From Acrasis kona (Eukaryota; Heterolobosea; Eutetramitea; Acrasida; Acrasidae): a stretch of 42,386 bases of DNA. Both the position numbers and the translations under genes were made by a program. Numbering within the stretch: position 1 is the stretch's first letter; the number at the start of each line of letters is the position of its first letter. A model generated the notes under the pieces. That model searched no databases. It was given only the letters and a program-made list of their open reading frames with translations, and was not told the DNA's origin. Shown here one piece after another: positions 28,753-37,537 of the stretch. The stretch covers positions 1 to 42,386 of the forward strand of contig JAOPGA020000814.1 in the NCBI GenBank assembly GCA_026419775.2, read 5' to 3'.

Positions 28753-31700
28753 TTACAGTTGTGGAAGGAATCCTTCATCACCCTTCACCAACTTGTTCGC
28801 ACCCGACGATGTCAACGAACTCAATGTAGAGTGATTAGGTAAACTATTCATTCCTTGTAATTTCTTGACGGGACTACCCGATATGGCTTGTTGTCTAGCC
28901 TGTGTGACCGGATCCACAATCAAAGCCTTCCTAGGATAGAGCCGTTGTTTTGGATTTGGCAAATGATCAATCAACGAATCAAAGTTCATGCTCTGCGGTA
29001 GTTGCCTCATTCCATTCATGGTCCTGTTACACGATAAGCACCTGTAGTTGGTCTTTCCTGCCAATCCCTCTGCACCATCCTTGCCCTCTTGGTTACCACT
29101 TCGCGTCATCATGTCCTTGATGGCCTTGAACTCTCCACGATCTCCCTTCTCATCGATCAATCCCTTCAAGTACTCCAAATCCTTTGCAAACAAATCAGCA
29201 GTGTTTGCGTTGGTGATGTTGATGAACTCTGATAAATCCCTCTTTAATTTCTCCAACACATTATCCACGTATTCTCTTTCTGCTTTCCTGGCCACAATGT
29301 TTGCATCTGCTTTGACTTGATCGAGTCGATCGATTTGTTCCGATTTGTCGCTCAGTTCCTTGAACACGTCCACCTTGTCCGCTTTCATCTTGTACAATTG
29401 TTTGAGCTGACTGCTGTGGTTGTTGAGCGTCTCCTTGATCCTCTTGACAATCTCTGGATCGACAGAAGAATTGGTGCCATTCGCTGTTTCTACTACAGCT
29501 TGATTATTTACAGCTGTTCCATGATTAGACGAGCTAAATGATGATGATGATTTTTCTGGTGGAGGAGTGAATGGTCTAGCGTTAGCTGCATTAGCTTGTT
29601 GTAGCTCTGTATTGGCTTGATTGATTTTATCCATCATGCTATTCAATTCCTTCCTGTCGGCCTTCTTCAATAGTAGCTGTTCAATTTCATGAATTTGACT
29701 GGTGTTGTCCACCTGTGGCATGTTTGCTATTTTAGCTTTAATGTCCTCAATGCTCAACAGTAGCTTTTCTATATTCTTTGTATTCTTAACTGTGGTGTCC
29801 TTGTCTGTTTTTAGACGCATGTCATTCCTTAGTTTATTGATGGATGACATTAGAGCTTCATATTGAGCATCGTTAAATTGTTGTTGTTGCTCTGGTTGTT
29901 GTTGTTGTTGTTGTTGTTGAGTGGAATCTGCTGTAGCGTCGCCAGGTTGACTCTGTGGATTCTCTTGTGGAGCGGACTCGTTGTTTGGTCTTGTCGAGAA
30001 TGCTCTGGTGTTAATCAAATCTTCCAATTGATTTTGAATGTCATTCATCAAATTGTTGTGTTCGGAGAGTATGCCTTGTTGGTCATCTATTTGGCTGGAC
30101 ATTAACCTTGCTGATTCGTACGCATTATTGAGGTTCTTTTCTGTTTCGTCGTTGCGTCGTTTGAGCTCGTCCAAATCATTTTGTAAGGCATCGATGCGTT
30201 GATTCAATTCTTGCTCGCGTTCATCCCTTCTCTTGTCTTTGATGTTGCGCAATTGTTCCCGTTCTTCATCTTGTCCGTTGTTACCGGATCCGATACCATC
30301 TAATCTGATGCCCAAATTAGTAATGTTGTTTTCGGCTTCTTCTACTCGTCCCATGAGGGTGTTGAGGCTGTCTGAGAAGAGTTGTTTTGACTTGTTGTCA
30401 TCCTCTAGACGAGGAGTTGACTTTGGAGGAACGATGACTCTAACATTTTTGCCATCTGCCTCATCCACAATAATTTCCTCTTCTGTTTTACTGGATTTGG
30501 GTCGGCTTTCTTTTAGTTTATCGGCAATGGCAATCTTTTTGTTGATGGCGTCAATTTGCTCCTTGATGTGGTCGCAATTCTTTTTGAGGTTCTCAGTGTC
30601 GTATCCCTGCTTGTCTTTTACAAGTTTTAATTTTTGCTCCAAATCATTCATCTTGGCCATCAATGCACCCCTCACTTTGGCGATGTGTGCACGGTCGACA
30701 TCATCTTGTAAATCAAAAACGTTGTAAGTGAATGGAGATATTTTGGTATCTGCAGACTCGGGTTGTGATTCGTCATTTTTTGTTGTGATAAAGTCGATAC
30801 GGTGTTCGGGGTCTATAATTGCTGCTGGACTTATGGTAATAGGGTCCCCATTTCCGTGTTGTTGAAGCTCACCAAACTTTGGAAGCGACAACACTACGGT
30901 TTGTATGGTGCTGTTGTCTTCTGCTTGGTCGGGTTTATACAATTGAACAACTTTTACTTCCCCTAAGGATGACACCACCTCAATGTCCTTGACTCTCTTG
31001 GATGCATTCGATATGCGAGGTCTTGATGGTGTTGAACCTCTGGAATCGGATCTTGACTCCGATCTAATTTCAGTTTTTGAGTTTGATCTTTGAGGTGGTT
31101 CATTTTGTTTAGAACCTGAGGATGGTCTACTTTTTGGTTGTTCGTTGGAACTAGTCTTTGGAGGCTTTGATTTTTCATCCTTCTTGGATTGCTTTTTGGC
31201 AGAATCTTCCTGTTCAGATTTTACATTTTTAATTTCTTTACCCAACACCTTAACGGTATTTGCTAAATCTTTCACCTGATTCGCAAGTTCCTTCTTATCT
31301 TTTTCCGAATTCCTCAACAACTTTCGCAATTCGTCCAGCTCAGAACTCAAGTTATCAACTGGTGCCTCGTCAGTGTCTGAAATGTTTTGTTTCGCTGTAC
31401 TACCAGGTCTACTTGGAGGTGCGGATTGCGACTCTAATTCGGCAACCTTATTTTTCATTGTTTCAAACTCCTTTAGGCGTTCCTTTAAAGAAGCCAACTC
31501 ATCAGATTGCTTTGCCATATTTGCTTGTTGGTCATCGATGAGTTTTTGTAGTTCGGCATCCCTCTCCTTTCTGTGTCTATCTTCTATTTCTTTTAACTGT
31601 TGTTGTTCGGCTAATTTGTCTTCCTTGGCCTTCTTCTTGTTTTTCGCATCTTGTTCGCTAACATTCGATTTAAACGTTTTTATCATCGTCGAATGTTCAT

Positions 31701-31830
31701 CAACTTTTAGGACAATGTTTCGAAATAATCTAGTAAGCGGTCCGTACGTCACAAGTTCAGTTTTGTGCAGCTCGGAAAGAGTCTCTGATATATTGTCCCA
31801 GTCCAAGTCCATCTTGAAATGGGGCTCCAT
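28753..31830 (-). CDS. Large coiled-coil protein, QRICH2/DUF4795-like
   Basis: 1025 aa, single exon. The first true Met codon is 31830 (an upstream TTG is in frame). Long coiled coils cover most of residues 60-260 and 390-780. A Ser/Arg/Pro-rich linker (about 230-290) and a Gln-rich stretch (minus strand 29925-29875) interrupt them. The last 250 residues show the DUF4795 pattern of heptads (DVFKELSDKSEQIDRLDQ) followed by a CLSCNRTM knuckle near residue 930. Animal QRICH2 carries the same domain and is needed for sperm flagella. A structural axonemal or fibrous role is inferred. The gene end has no close AATAAA, unlike its neighbours. Confidence 0.72.
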   Translation of the reverse strand: MEPHFKMDLDWDNISETLSELHKTELVTYGPLTRLFRNIVLKVDEHSTMIKTFKSNVSEQDAKNKKKAKEDKLAEQQQLKEIEDRHRKERDAELQKLIDDQQANMAKQSDELASLKERLKEFETMKNKVAELESQSAPPSRPGSTAKQNISDTDEAPVDNLSSELDELRKLLRNSEKDKKELANQVKDLANTVKVLGKEIKNVKSEQEDSAKKQSKKDEKSKPPKTSSNEQPKSRPSSGSKQNEPPQRSNSKTEIRSESRSDSRGSTPSRPRISNASKRVKDIEVVSSLGEVKVVQLYKPDQAEDNSTIQTVVLSLPKFGELQQHGNGDPITISPAAIIDPEHRIDFITTKNDESQPESADTKISPFTYNVFDLQDDVDRAHIAKVRGALMAKMNDLEQKLKLVKDKQGYDTENLKKNCDHIKEQIDAINKKIAIADKLKESRPKSSKTEEEIIVDEADGKNVRVIVPPKSTPRLEDDNKSKQLFSDSLNTLMGRVEEAENNITNLGIRLDGIGSGNNGQDEEREQLRNIKDKRRDEREQELNQRIDALQNDLDELKRRNDETEKNLNNAYESARLMSSQIDDQQGILSEHNNLMNDIQNQLEDLINTRAFSTRPNNESAPQENPQSQPGDATADSTQQQQQQQQPEQQQQFNDAQYEALMSSINKLRNDMRLKTDKDTTVKNTKNIEKLLLSIEDIKAKIANMPQVDNTSQIHEIEQLLLKKADRKELNSMMDKINQANTELQQANAANARPFTPPPEKSSSSFSSSNHGTAVNNQAVVETANGTNSSVDPEIVKRIKETLNNHSSQLKQLYKMKADKVDVFKELSDKSEQIDRLDQVKADANIVARKAEREYVDNVLEKLKRDLSEFINITNANTADLFAKDLEYLKGLIDEKGDRGEFKAIKDMMTRSGNQEGKDGAEGLAGKTNYRCLSCNRTMNGMRQLPQSMNFDSLIDHLPNPKQRLYPRKALIVDPVTQARQQAISGSPVKKLQGMNSLPNHSTLSSLTSSGANKLVKGDEGFLPQL

Positions 31831-32555
31831 TTCGAAAATCAATCAAGCGAATACAACGACTGTTTGTTACAAAGGAAAAACAGTAGATATGTGGTTGACT
31901 AATTGTGATAACCGCGGTTCATATTTATTACAAAATTCGAATAGTTCTATTGAAGAGTTGTTTATTCATTCATTAATACATCTTGCTCTGAAGAATTAGC
32001 AAGCCCACCTATCGTGAAGTATTTACTAAAGAATAATTGTGAAGAGTGTTCATGTGCGTGGAGGTATGGGGAGACTTTGATAACTCTAAACAGCTCAATC
32101 TGTTTGCTGCATGCTTCGTTTACAAAATTGAAACATAGCATAGCCCTAAACATTATGACGAACCTACAATGTGAATTTATATTTGTAAAGTTAAAAAAAC
32201 CTTCTCTCCAACACGACCATCGCTGTTGATGTGTCCCCGTTATATGATAAAACTTCGAATAAAAAGTTCCCTCCCGCAAGTCCGTAAAAATATGTGAGCA
32301 TGTGTTTCAGTATTGTGTGTATGTATTCGGCGTCAAATGTTTTGGGGTTTGCATCTTTCCGCGCTTCTCTAATTAGTTATTAACGTACAATGGTGGTAGT
32401 TTTACATTTTTAAAGAAATATAATAGTAGCTTGATTCCAAAGTCTTGTGTATAAATGGTTGTTCCATCGCTTGTTGTAATTAATTTTCATGATTACAAAT
32501 TATTTCAACAAGAGCACAGTTGTTGCAACATAACATCAAGTGTCATTTAAAATGT
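31831..32555. other. Intergenic with weak ankyrin-like coding traces
   Basis: On the plus strand an ATG at 31890 opens about 36 codons (DNRGSYLLQNSNSSIEEL). A second frame at about 31940-32229 reads SEELASPPIVKYLLKNNC and then a Leu/Ser-rich stretch to a TGA. A frameshift or unidentified intron would be needed to join them. The 'IVKYLLKNN' piece looks like an ankyrin helix. The sequence 32230-32555 shows nothing. Confidence 0.3.
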
Positions 32556-32793
32556 TTAATAAGCTACTTTAATACAAGTCGGTAAGGTTTTCGCGAAGGG
32601 GATCTTTTCAGAATATGAAAAAGCTTGTTCACGGAGTTCCACTATGGCTTCAAATATTTTGAAGCGCTCAGGGAAGTCTTACGCCAGCACTATAATCAAT
32701 AGGCACAAGATAACAACTAACTTCATTTGTTATTCGTTTGAACTGTGATGACAACGCGTCAACATCACTAATATAATAAGATATGTGCCATTT
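32556..32793 (-). pseudogene. Gene remnant with one frameshift
   Basis: The minus strand reads KWHISYYISDVDALSSQFKR and YLVPIDYSAGVRLP. After one extra base near 32673 it continues ERFKIFEAIVELREQAFS to a TAA at 32558-32556. No start codon is present, and the next gene begins its 3' end 60 nt upstream. The family is not recognised. The amino-acid composition is coding-like on both sides of the shift. Confidence 0.4.
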
Positions 32794-32853
32794 TTAGTTA
32801 CCATTTGACTACAATATGTCAAACGATTCAATTTAAAAACGAAACAAAATATT

Positions 32854-34174
32854 TTATTCACTAGAGTACTGTATCAACATATCAACGATATCTCCATAAC
32901 CTTGATCCTTAGCAAGTTCGATCAAGACCTCATGGTTTATCTCAACTGGATTTGTACTCAACAAAAACTGCAACATCTTCGGACAATAATTAATACAGCA
33001 AGCTTCTAAACAATACTCACTGACCACAGCACCCTGTTCTAAAAACCTTTTTGCAATATCTAAATTCTCTGTGTGACAACATGTTTTAAGTAGGTTACTA
33101 TAGTTAGCATTTGGATGTAAGGGCAAGAAGCAATCCAATAGATCCATTCTATTTGTTTGTATTGCAACTTTTATAGCTTTACTATAAATGTGTTCATGTT
33201 TTTTATTCATAAAGTGTTTAATCAAGTCATCTGCGTCCACAGTGCATGCAATTGCTAATGCTAGTTTATCTACATAGGTGTCCTTTATGCCAGCACTCTC
33301 TTCAACAAATAGTACACATTCCAAGTTTCTACTCTTTGCTGCACATTTCATGTGCCTCATGTAAGAACGATAAGAGATGATATCCGATGCATCAACACCC
33401 TTCAACAGGTATTTTATGACATTCATATCACCACAGCACAACGACTCACAGAGAGCTTTTTTAGGGCTCCCTCCCATCATCAGAAAATGGTCTATGAGTT
33501 CGTAGTTCTTTCCTATACATGATCCTTCTAGTAATCTAGTGTATTCCTCTTTTTTTGTAGCAGCTTTTGGGTGTTTGTTCAAAAGATCAAAAACAAATTC
33601 TTTATTTGCATATTTACAAGCGTTTACAGCGCAAGTCAGCACGAATGCTGGAGTTACAGGAAAACAATTCAAAATGTCTAAAACAAATTTTTCATTTTGT
33701 ATCATGACTCCATGTCTAAGACACATATCTATTGCTGAGTTATGAGTCATGTTTTGAAGTTGTTCTGTGATACTCTCTTCATTTTTTTTCTATGACTTCA
33801 GGATTCTGAAACAAATTGACAAATTGATGGAATTGATGCACAAATGATATCTCTTCTGTTTTGCATAAATAGTGATAATAAACACTAATCAAAATTCGGG
33901 ATCCATACACATTGTGTTCATGATAGTTTTTTAAAAGAGATTTGTAGGGGTACATTAAAATAAAATTGTAGGCATGATGCTTGTAAGCGTCCTCCATACA
34001 TTGTTTGAAGTTGTACAATGATTCTTTTAGCTCGAACTTGAACATTTTTGCTGTAGCTTTGCACATGATAGAGTCCTTCCATGACTTTATTTCGAATAAT
34101 CTGATGGGAGCGAAATAATCAACTCCAGAGTACTGTGTACGTATGATCAGGTCATGGAAGTAAAAGTTGACCAT
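32854..34174 (-). CDS. Ankyrin-like helical repeat protein, frame interrupted at an A8 tract
   Basis: Two minus-strand frames, 34174-33779 (131 aa) and a downstream frame that stops at 32854, meet at a run of eight A's (minus strand, 33789-33782). With seven A's the reading would pass from NPEVIEK straight into NEESITEQLQNMTHNS and onward, giving about 440 aa. The C-terminal part has repeated 30-33-residue helical pairs (NLDIAKRFLEQGAVV, DLLDCFLPLHPNANY, DMNVIKYLLKG) like degenerate ankyrin repeats. Without the shift, the second frame could start at its own Met (33750). A real pseudogene, transcript slippage or a sequence error are all possible. The stop TAA overlaps AATAAA (32858-32853). Confidence 0.6.
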
Positions 34175-34223
34175 CTTTACAAGAATGCAAATTCGTCCGT
34201 GACGTCAAAGGGCCTCTTTTTGA

Positions 34224-34391
34224 AGGAGGTTATGGACACTTTTTTCATTCATTAAGGCTGCAATACAATTACTTAGGCAAGGAACCAAACATTATAAATC
34301 TAGAACTAATCTAGATACTGCAAGAAAATTTTTCGCTAAAACCGAACATGATTGTAGAGATGAATTATACAGATGGTATGTGGCAGCGTAA
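34224..34391 (+). pseudogene. Short coding-like fragment
   Basis: A 55-codon open frame without Met between an in-frame TGA (34221) and a TAA (34389-34391). It contains KAAIQLLRQGTKHYKSRTNL and ARKFFAKTEHDCRDELY, with strong helical coding character. It may be the end of a lost gene or an exon of an unresolved one. The sequence 34392-34663 holds nothing else. Confidence 0.3.
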
Positions 34392-34663
34392 CTGAAAACC
34401 CATCGAATATATGATGTCATGCAGACCATACATATTAAACCAATTCATTTATCATTTTCCTTCCACGTTCAAACTTGCTATCAAAGAATTCAATTATTAT
34501 GCCTTCTTCTGTTTTATATTACAATACTTTTCCAATTTGTTTTGAAGCAATCGTAAAATTCTTGTGTATTGTCATTGACAATATCAAATTGCACATACAC
34601 ACAGAATAGAACCCAATTTAGTCTAGCTGTTTTTGTAAAGAAGATTAAAGTGATTACTGTGTC

Positions 34664-37442
34664 ATGAGTACCAATGACTCAGATGACGAGGATGGAATGA
34701 CAATTCTTACTGTCTACATCATGTCTGAATCTAAAAAGAAGGTGATGGTGCGTGCGGAGGACAAAGTTCGGGTAAGTCGAACACAGATTGCGGAGCAGTT
34801 AACATCCCACAGAAACTATTCGATAGCATATGCCAAAAGTTATTACTTAAACAATATCAATTCTTTGCAATTTCCGAACAACTCATCGACGACTTCGGAG
34901 CACCTATCGGTACTTTGTGTGCATATTTACTTGATTGACCTTGCAGATCGATTTTTGGACTTTTCCAATACTATCGCAGAAGAAAATTTATCTTCAAACT
35001 CAAACCTATGTATATTCAAAGCTGAAGCATGTCAAAAAACCGCGCGAGTTAAACGACCCTGTTGCAGAACACCTACTATTTAAACATGTACAACAAAACA
35101 TTATACAAGAACTGTATCCGTGCCCCGAAAGGATTGCATGCGTACTCGCCGCCATAGAGCTTCAAAGTAAATACGGAGACAACGATCCACACAAGCACAG
35201 AACAGGTTATTTAAAGTATGAATCAAATTTTAATGCTACTTTGACTCTTTTAGTAAGATTGGACTTAGCGAGTTTCTGCCCCAAACGGTGTCCAGACATG
35301 ACTATGCTTATTGGCAGGAACGCTTATTCTCCATTCACAGAAAGCTAGCTGGAACTACCCAGCGCGAGGCCATTAAAAAGTACATTGATGTAGCTCGTCA
35401 AATTCCATATTTTGGTATGACATTTTTTGAGCTAGAGGACGACGTGAAAGCTAGGTTATTGCTAGGAGTAGCTGAAGATGGTTTATTTTTATTCAACACT
35501 GCTAATTTGGTATGTCGATTATTTTATTGATTCTCACTCTATTAGAGCCTTCTCCATTGCGTAACGTTCAGGTCTCTTGTAGCTTGGACAAAGAAGGATG
35601 TTGGATTCGACATCATGTTTGAGGAAGAAGATATCGTGCAGAGCTTAACTCTTATTACATCAGATGTGAAGCGCAAAGAGATTTTGGATTTATTGGATGA
35701 GTACTACGTGCTGCTTCCTGATGATTGGAGAAACTCCATGAAGAAACCCAATAACTCCAAACCAGTTGTTTTGGATCGCCCAGTGGATTATCTTCCACCA
35801 CAAAAAAGAACTTTTATGGGTAGATTTGGAAGTAGGTTAGAGTTTTTGAAGGGATACTATATGGAATGTTGTGCTCAGTCTAAACACATTCCTTTGAGGA
35901 GTATGTGTTGTCAAATTGATGCTTGTATCGACAACGAGGTACCGTTGAATAAGCTCGATCTTTGTGAATGCAACTTGGACAATCAAGGATTAGATTTCAT
36001 CTTGAAGTCAATAGGAAAAGCCTTGGCCTTCTCGTAAGAAGTTTTTTATATTTATTAACTAAATTATAGTCCGGAAGTCATTTTTCAATGGAAGGAAAAT
36101 TTAGATTTACAAGAAATTGATTTTTCTGATAACTTTATAAACGTCGAGGAATACAGGTTCATGTAAGAATTCATTTGCCCTGACTGCTTAATTTTTTAGA
36201 TTTTCTTTCTTGGATTTCTTTCCAAAGATGAAGCACATAAATTTATCTGGTAATTTGGTTGGAAACCAGGGAGCTATTTTGTTGTCAAAGTGTATTGAGA
36301 AGCTCAAATCAATTGAATCTATTAGACTCAATAATTGTGACATTGGCAATAAAGGGTTGACTGAGCTGCTGTCATCGATAAGAGGCAGGAGTACATTTAA
36401 AGTTTTGGAGTGTGCCAAAAACCGAGTTGCTGATAAAACATTATCTTTATTAGGAAAATTATTGGACGATACGTACTTGTCCGTTTTGAACTTGAGTGGT
36501 AATAAAATAGATGCTGGGATAATAGATGCTGGGATTTTAGGGTCCATATTGAAGCCCCTGGACATATCTAAAAGAATTGAAGTTGTTGACCTTAGCGATT
36601 GTAATCTCAACACAAAAGCTGGCATACGTATTGCATTATTTCTTGAATCGAATAAAAACATTCAAGAACTCCGGATATCTGGTAATAAGTTCAATTCAGA
36701 AGTTTTTGTTAAAATTGGACTGAGTTTAAGGACCAACACAAGTCTGGTCAAACTTGACTTGTCCAACAACATGTTTGGAGATAAAATTACAGACAAACAA
36801 ATAAAAGAGGCAATTGGTTTCGTGAGTAAACCAACATCTCAACTGGAGGAATTAAACATTTCCAACTGCTGTTTTGATTATATTTTTGCTGACGAATTTG
36901 CCAAAATTTTGACAACGAATAGTAAACTCTCCTCTATCAACCTTTCCCAAAATCCAATCTCCAAGGTTGGAACGCCACCTTCATCGTGGAAAGATGCTCT
37001 AAGTGCTGGTCATATAAAAAAGTTGTGTATGTCAAGATGCGATTTAACGGGTACTGGTCTACTCAATTTTATGGTGTCCATCGCTGGTGTTCAGTTGGAT
37101 GAATTGATTTTGGATGGTTGTGAGCCGATTGGCGACATTAGAATGTTACAAGAATTCTTTGCAAATTGTCGTTCGAAATTGCTAAGTTTGAGCGATTCCA
37201 AGATAACAGATGATCTGCTAGCCATGATTGGTCCTTCTCTAGGAAAGAATAGGAATATTGAGATACTGATTCTGAATGATAACCTTCTATCAAAAGATGG
37301 ATTGGAGAGGTTAACACATTCAAAAATTAATAAAAATTTGAGTGAGCTGCACATTTTAAGAAATCCAAGGCTTGAAAAGGATGCTAAAGTTGTTGCGAAG
37401 ATATTGATGGACAAAACGTTACTAAGGAAGGTCTTGATATAA
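34664..37442 (+). CDS. FERM plus leucine-rich-repeat protein (7 exons, one frameshift)
   Basis: The exons are 34664-34771, 34813-34909, 34947-35215, 35254-35509, 35546-36033, 36070-36162 and 36200-37442, with introns of 36-41 nt. Phases fit except for one extra base in exon 3 near 35025, where RFLDFSNTIAEENL must shift into KLKHVKKPRELNDPVAEHLL. The product is about 850 aa. FERM F1 (VRKLFDSICQKLLL) is followed by F2 (ERIACVLAAIELQSKYGD and WQERLFSIHRKLAGTT) and F3 (FDIMFEEEDIVQSLTLI), covering about 10-340. Ten or more ribonuclease-inhibitor-type LRRs follow (KHINLSGNLVGNQGA, LVKLDLSNNMFGDK). A membrane-cytoskeleton linker with an actin-regulator or scaffold role is likely. AATAAA follows the stop directly (37443-37448). 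Confidence 0.82.
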
Positions 37443-37537
37443 AATAAAAACTAAGATTGAATTATAGTCAACTAGTGTTGATGTCACACATGACTTTGAC
37501 AAATCTTGTAACAAATTTCTGAAGGTCCAGCAAGAAT

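Noticed and set aside
29863-30105. Leucine-rich plus-strand frame resembling a membrane segment
   Set aside because: It is the antisense of the polyglutamine stretch in the DUF4795-like gene.
31962-32279. Minus-strand frame of 105 codons
   Set aside because: It has no ATG at its start and no recognisable motif; the plus strand shows slightly better coding traces.
34772-34798. Alternative 27-nt intron in the FERM gene that avoids the later frameshift
   Set aside because: It is shorter than all other introns, and the resulting peptide loses the FERM F1 pattern that the 41-nt intron restores.
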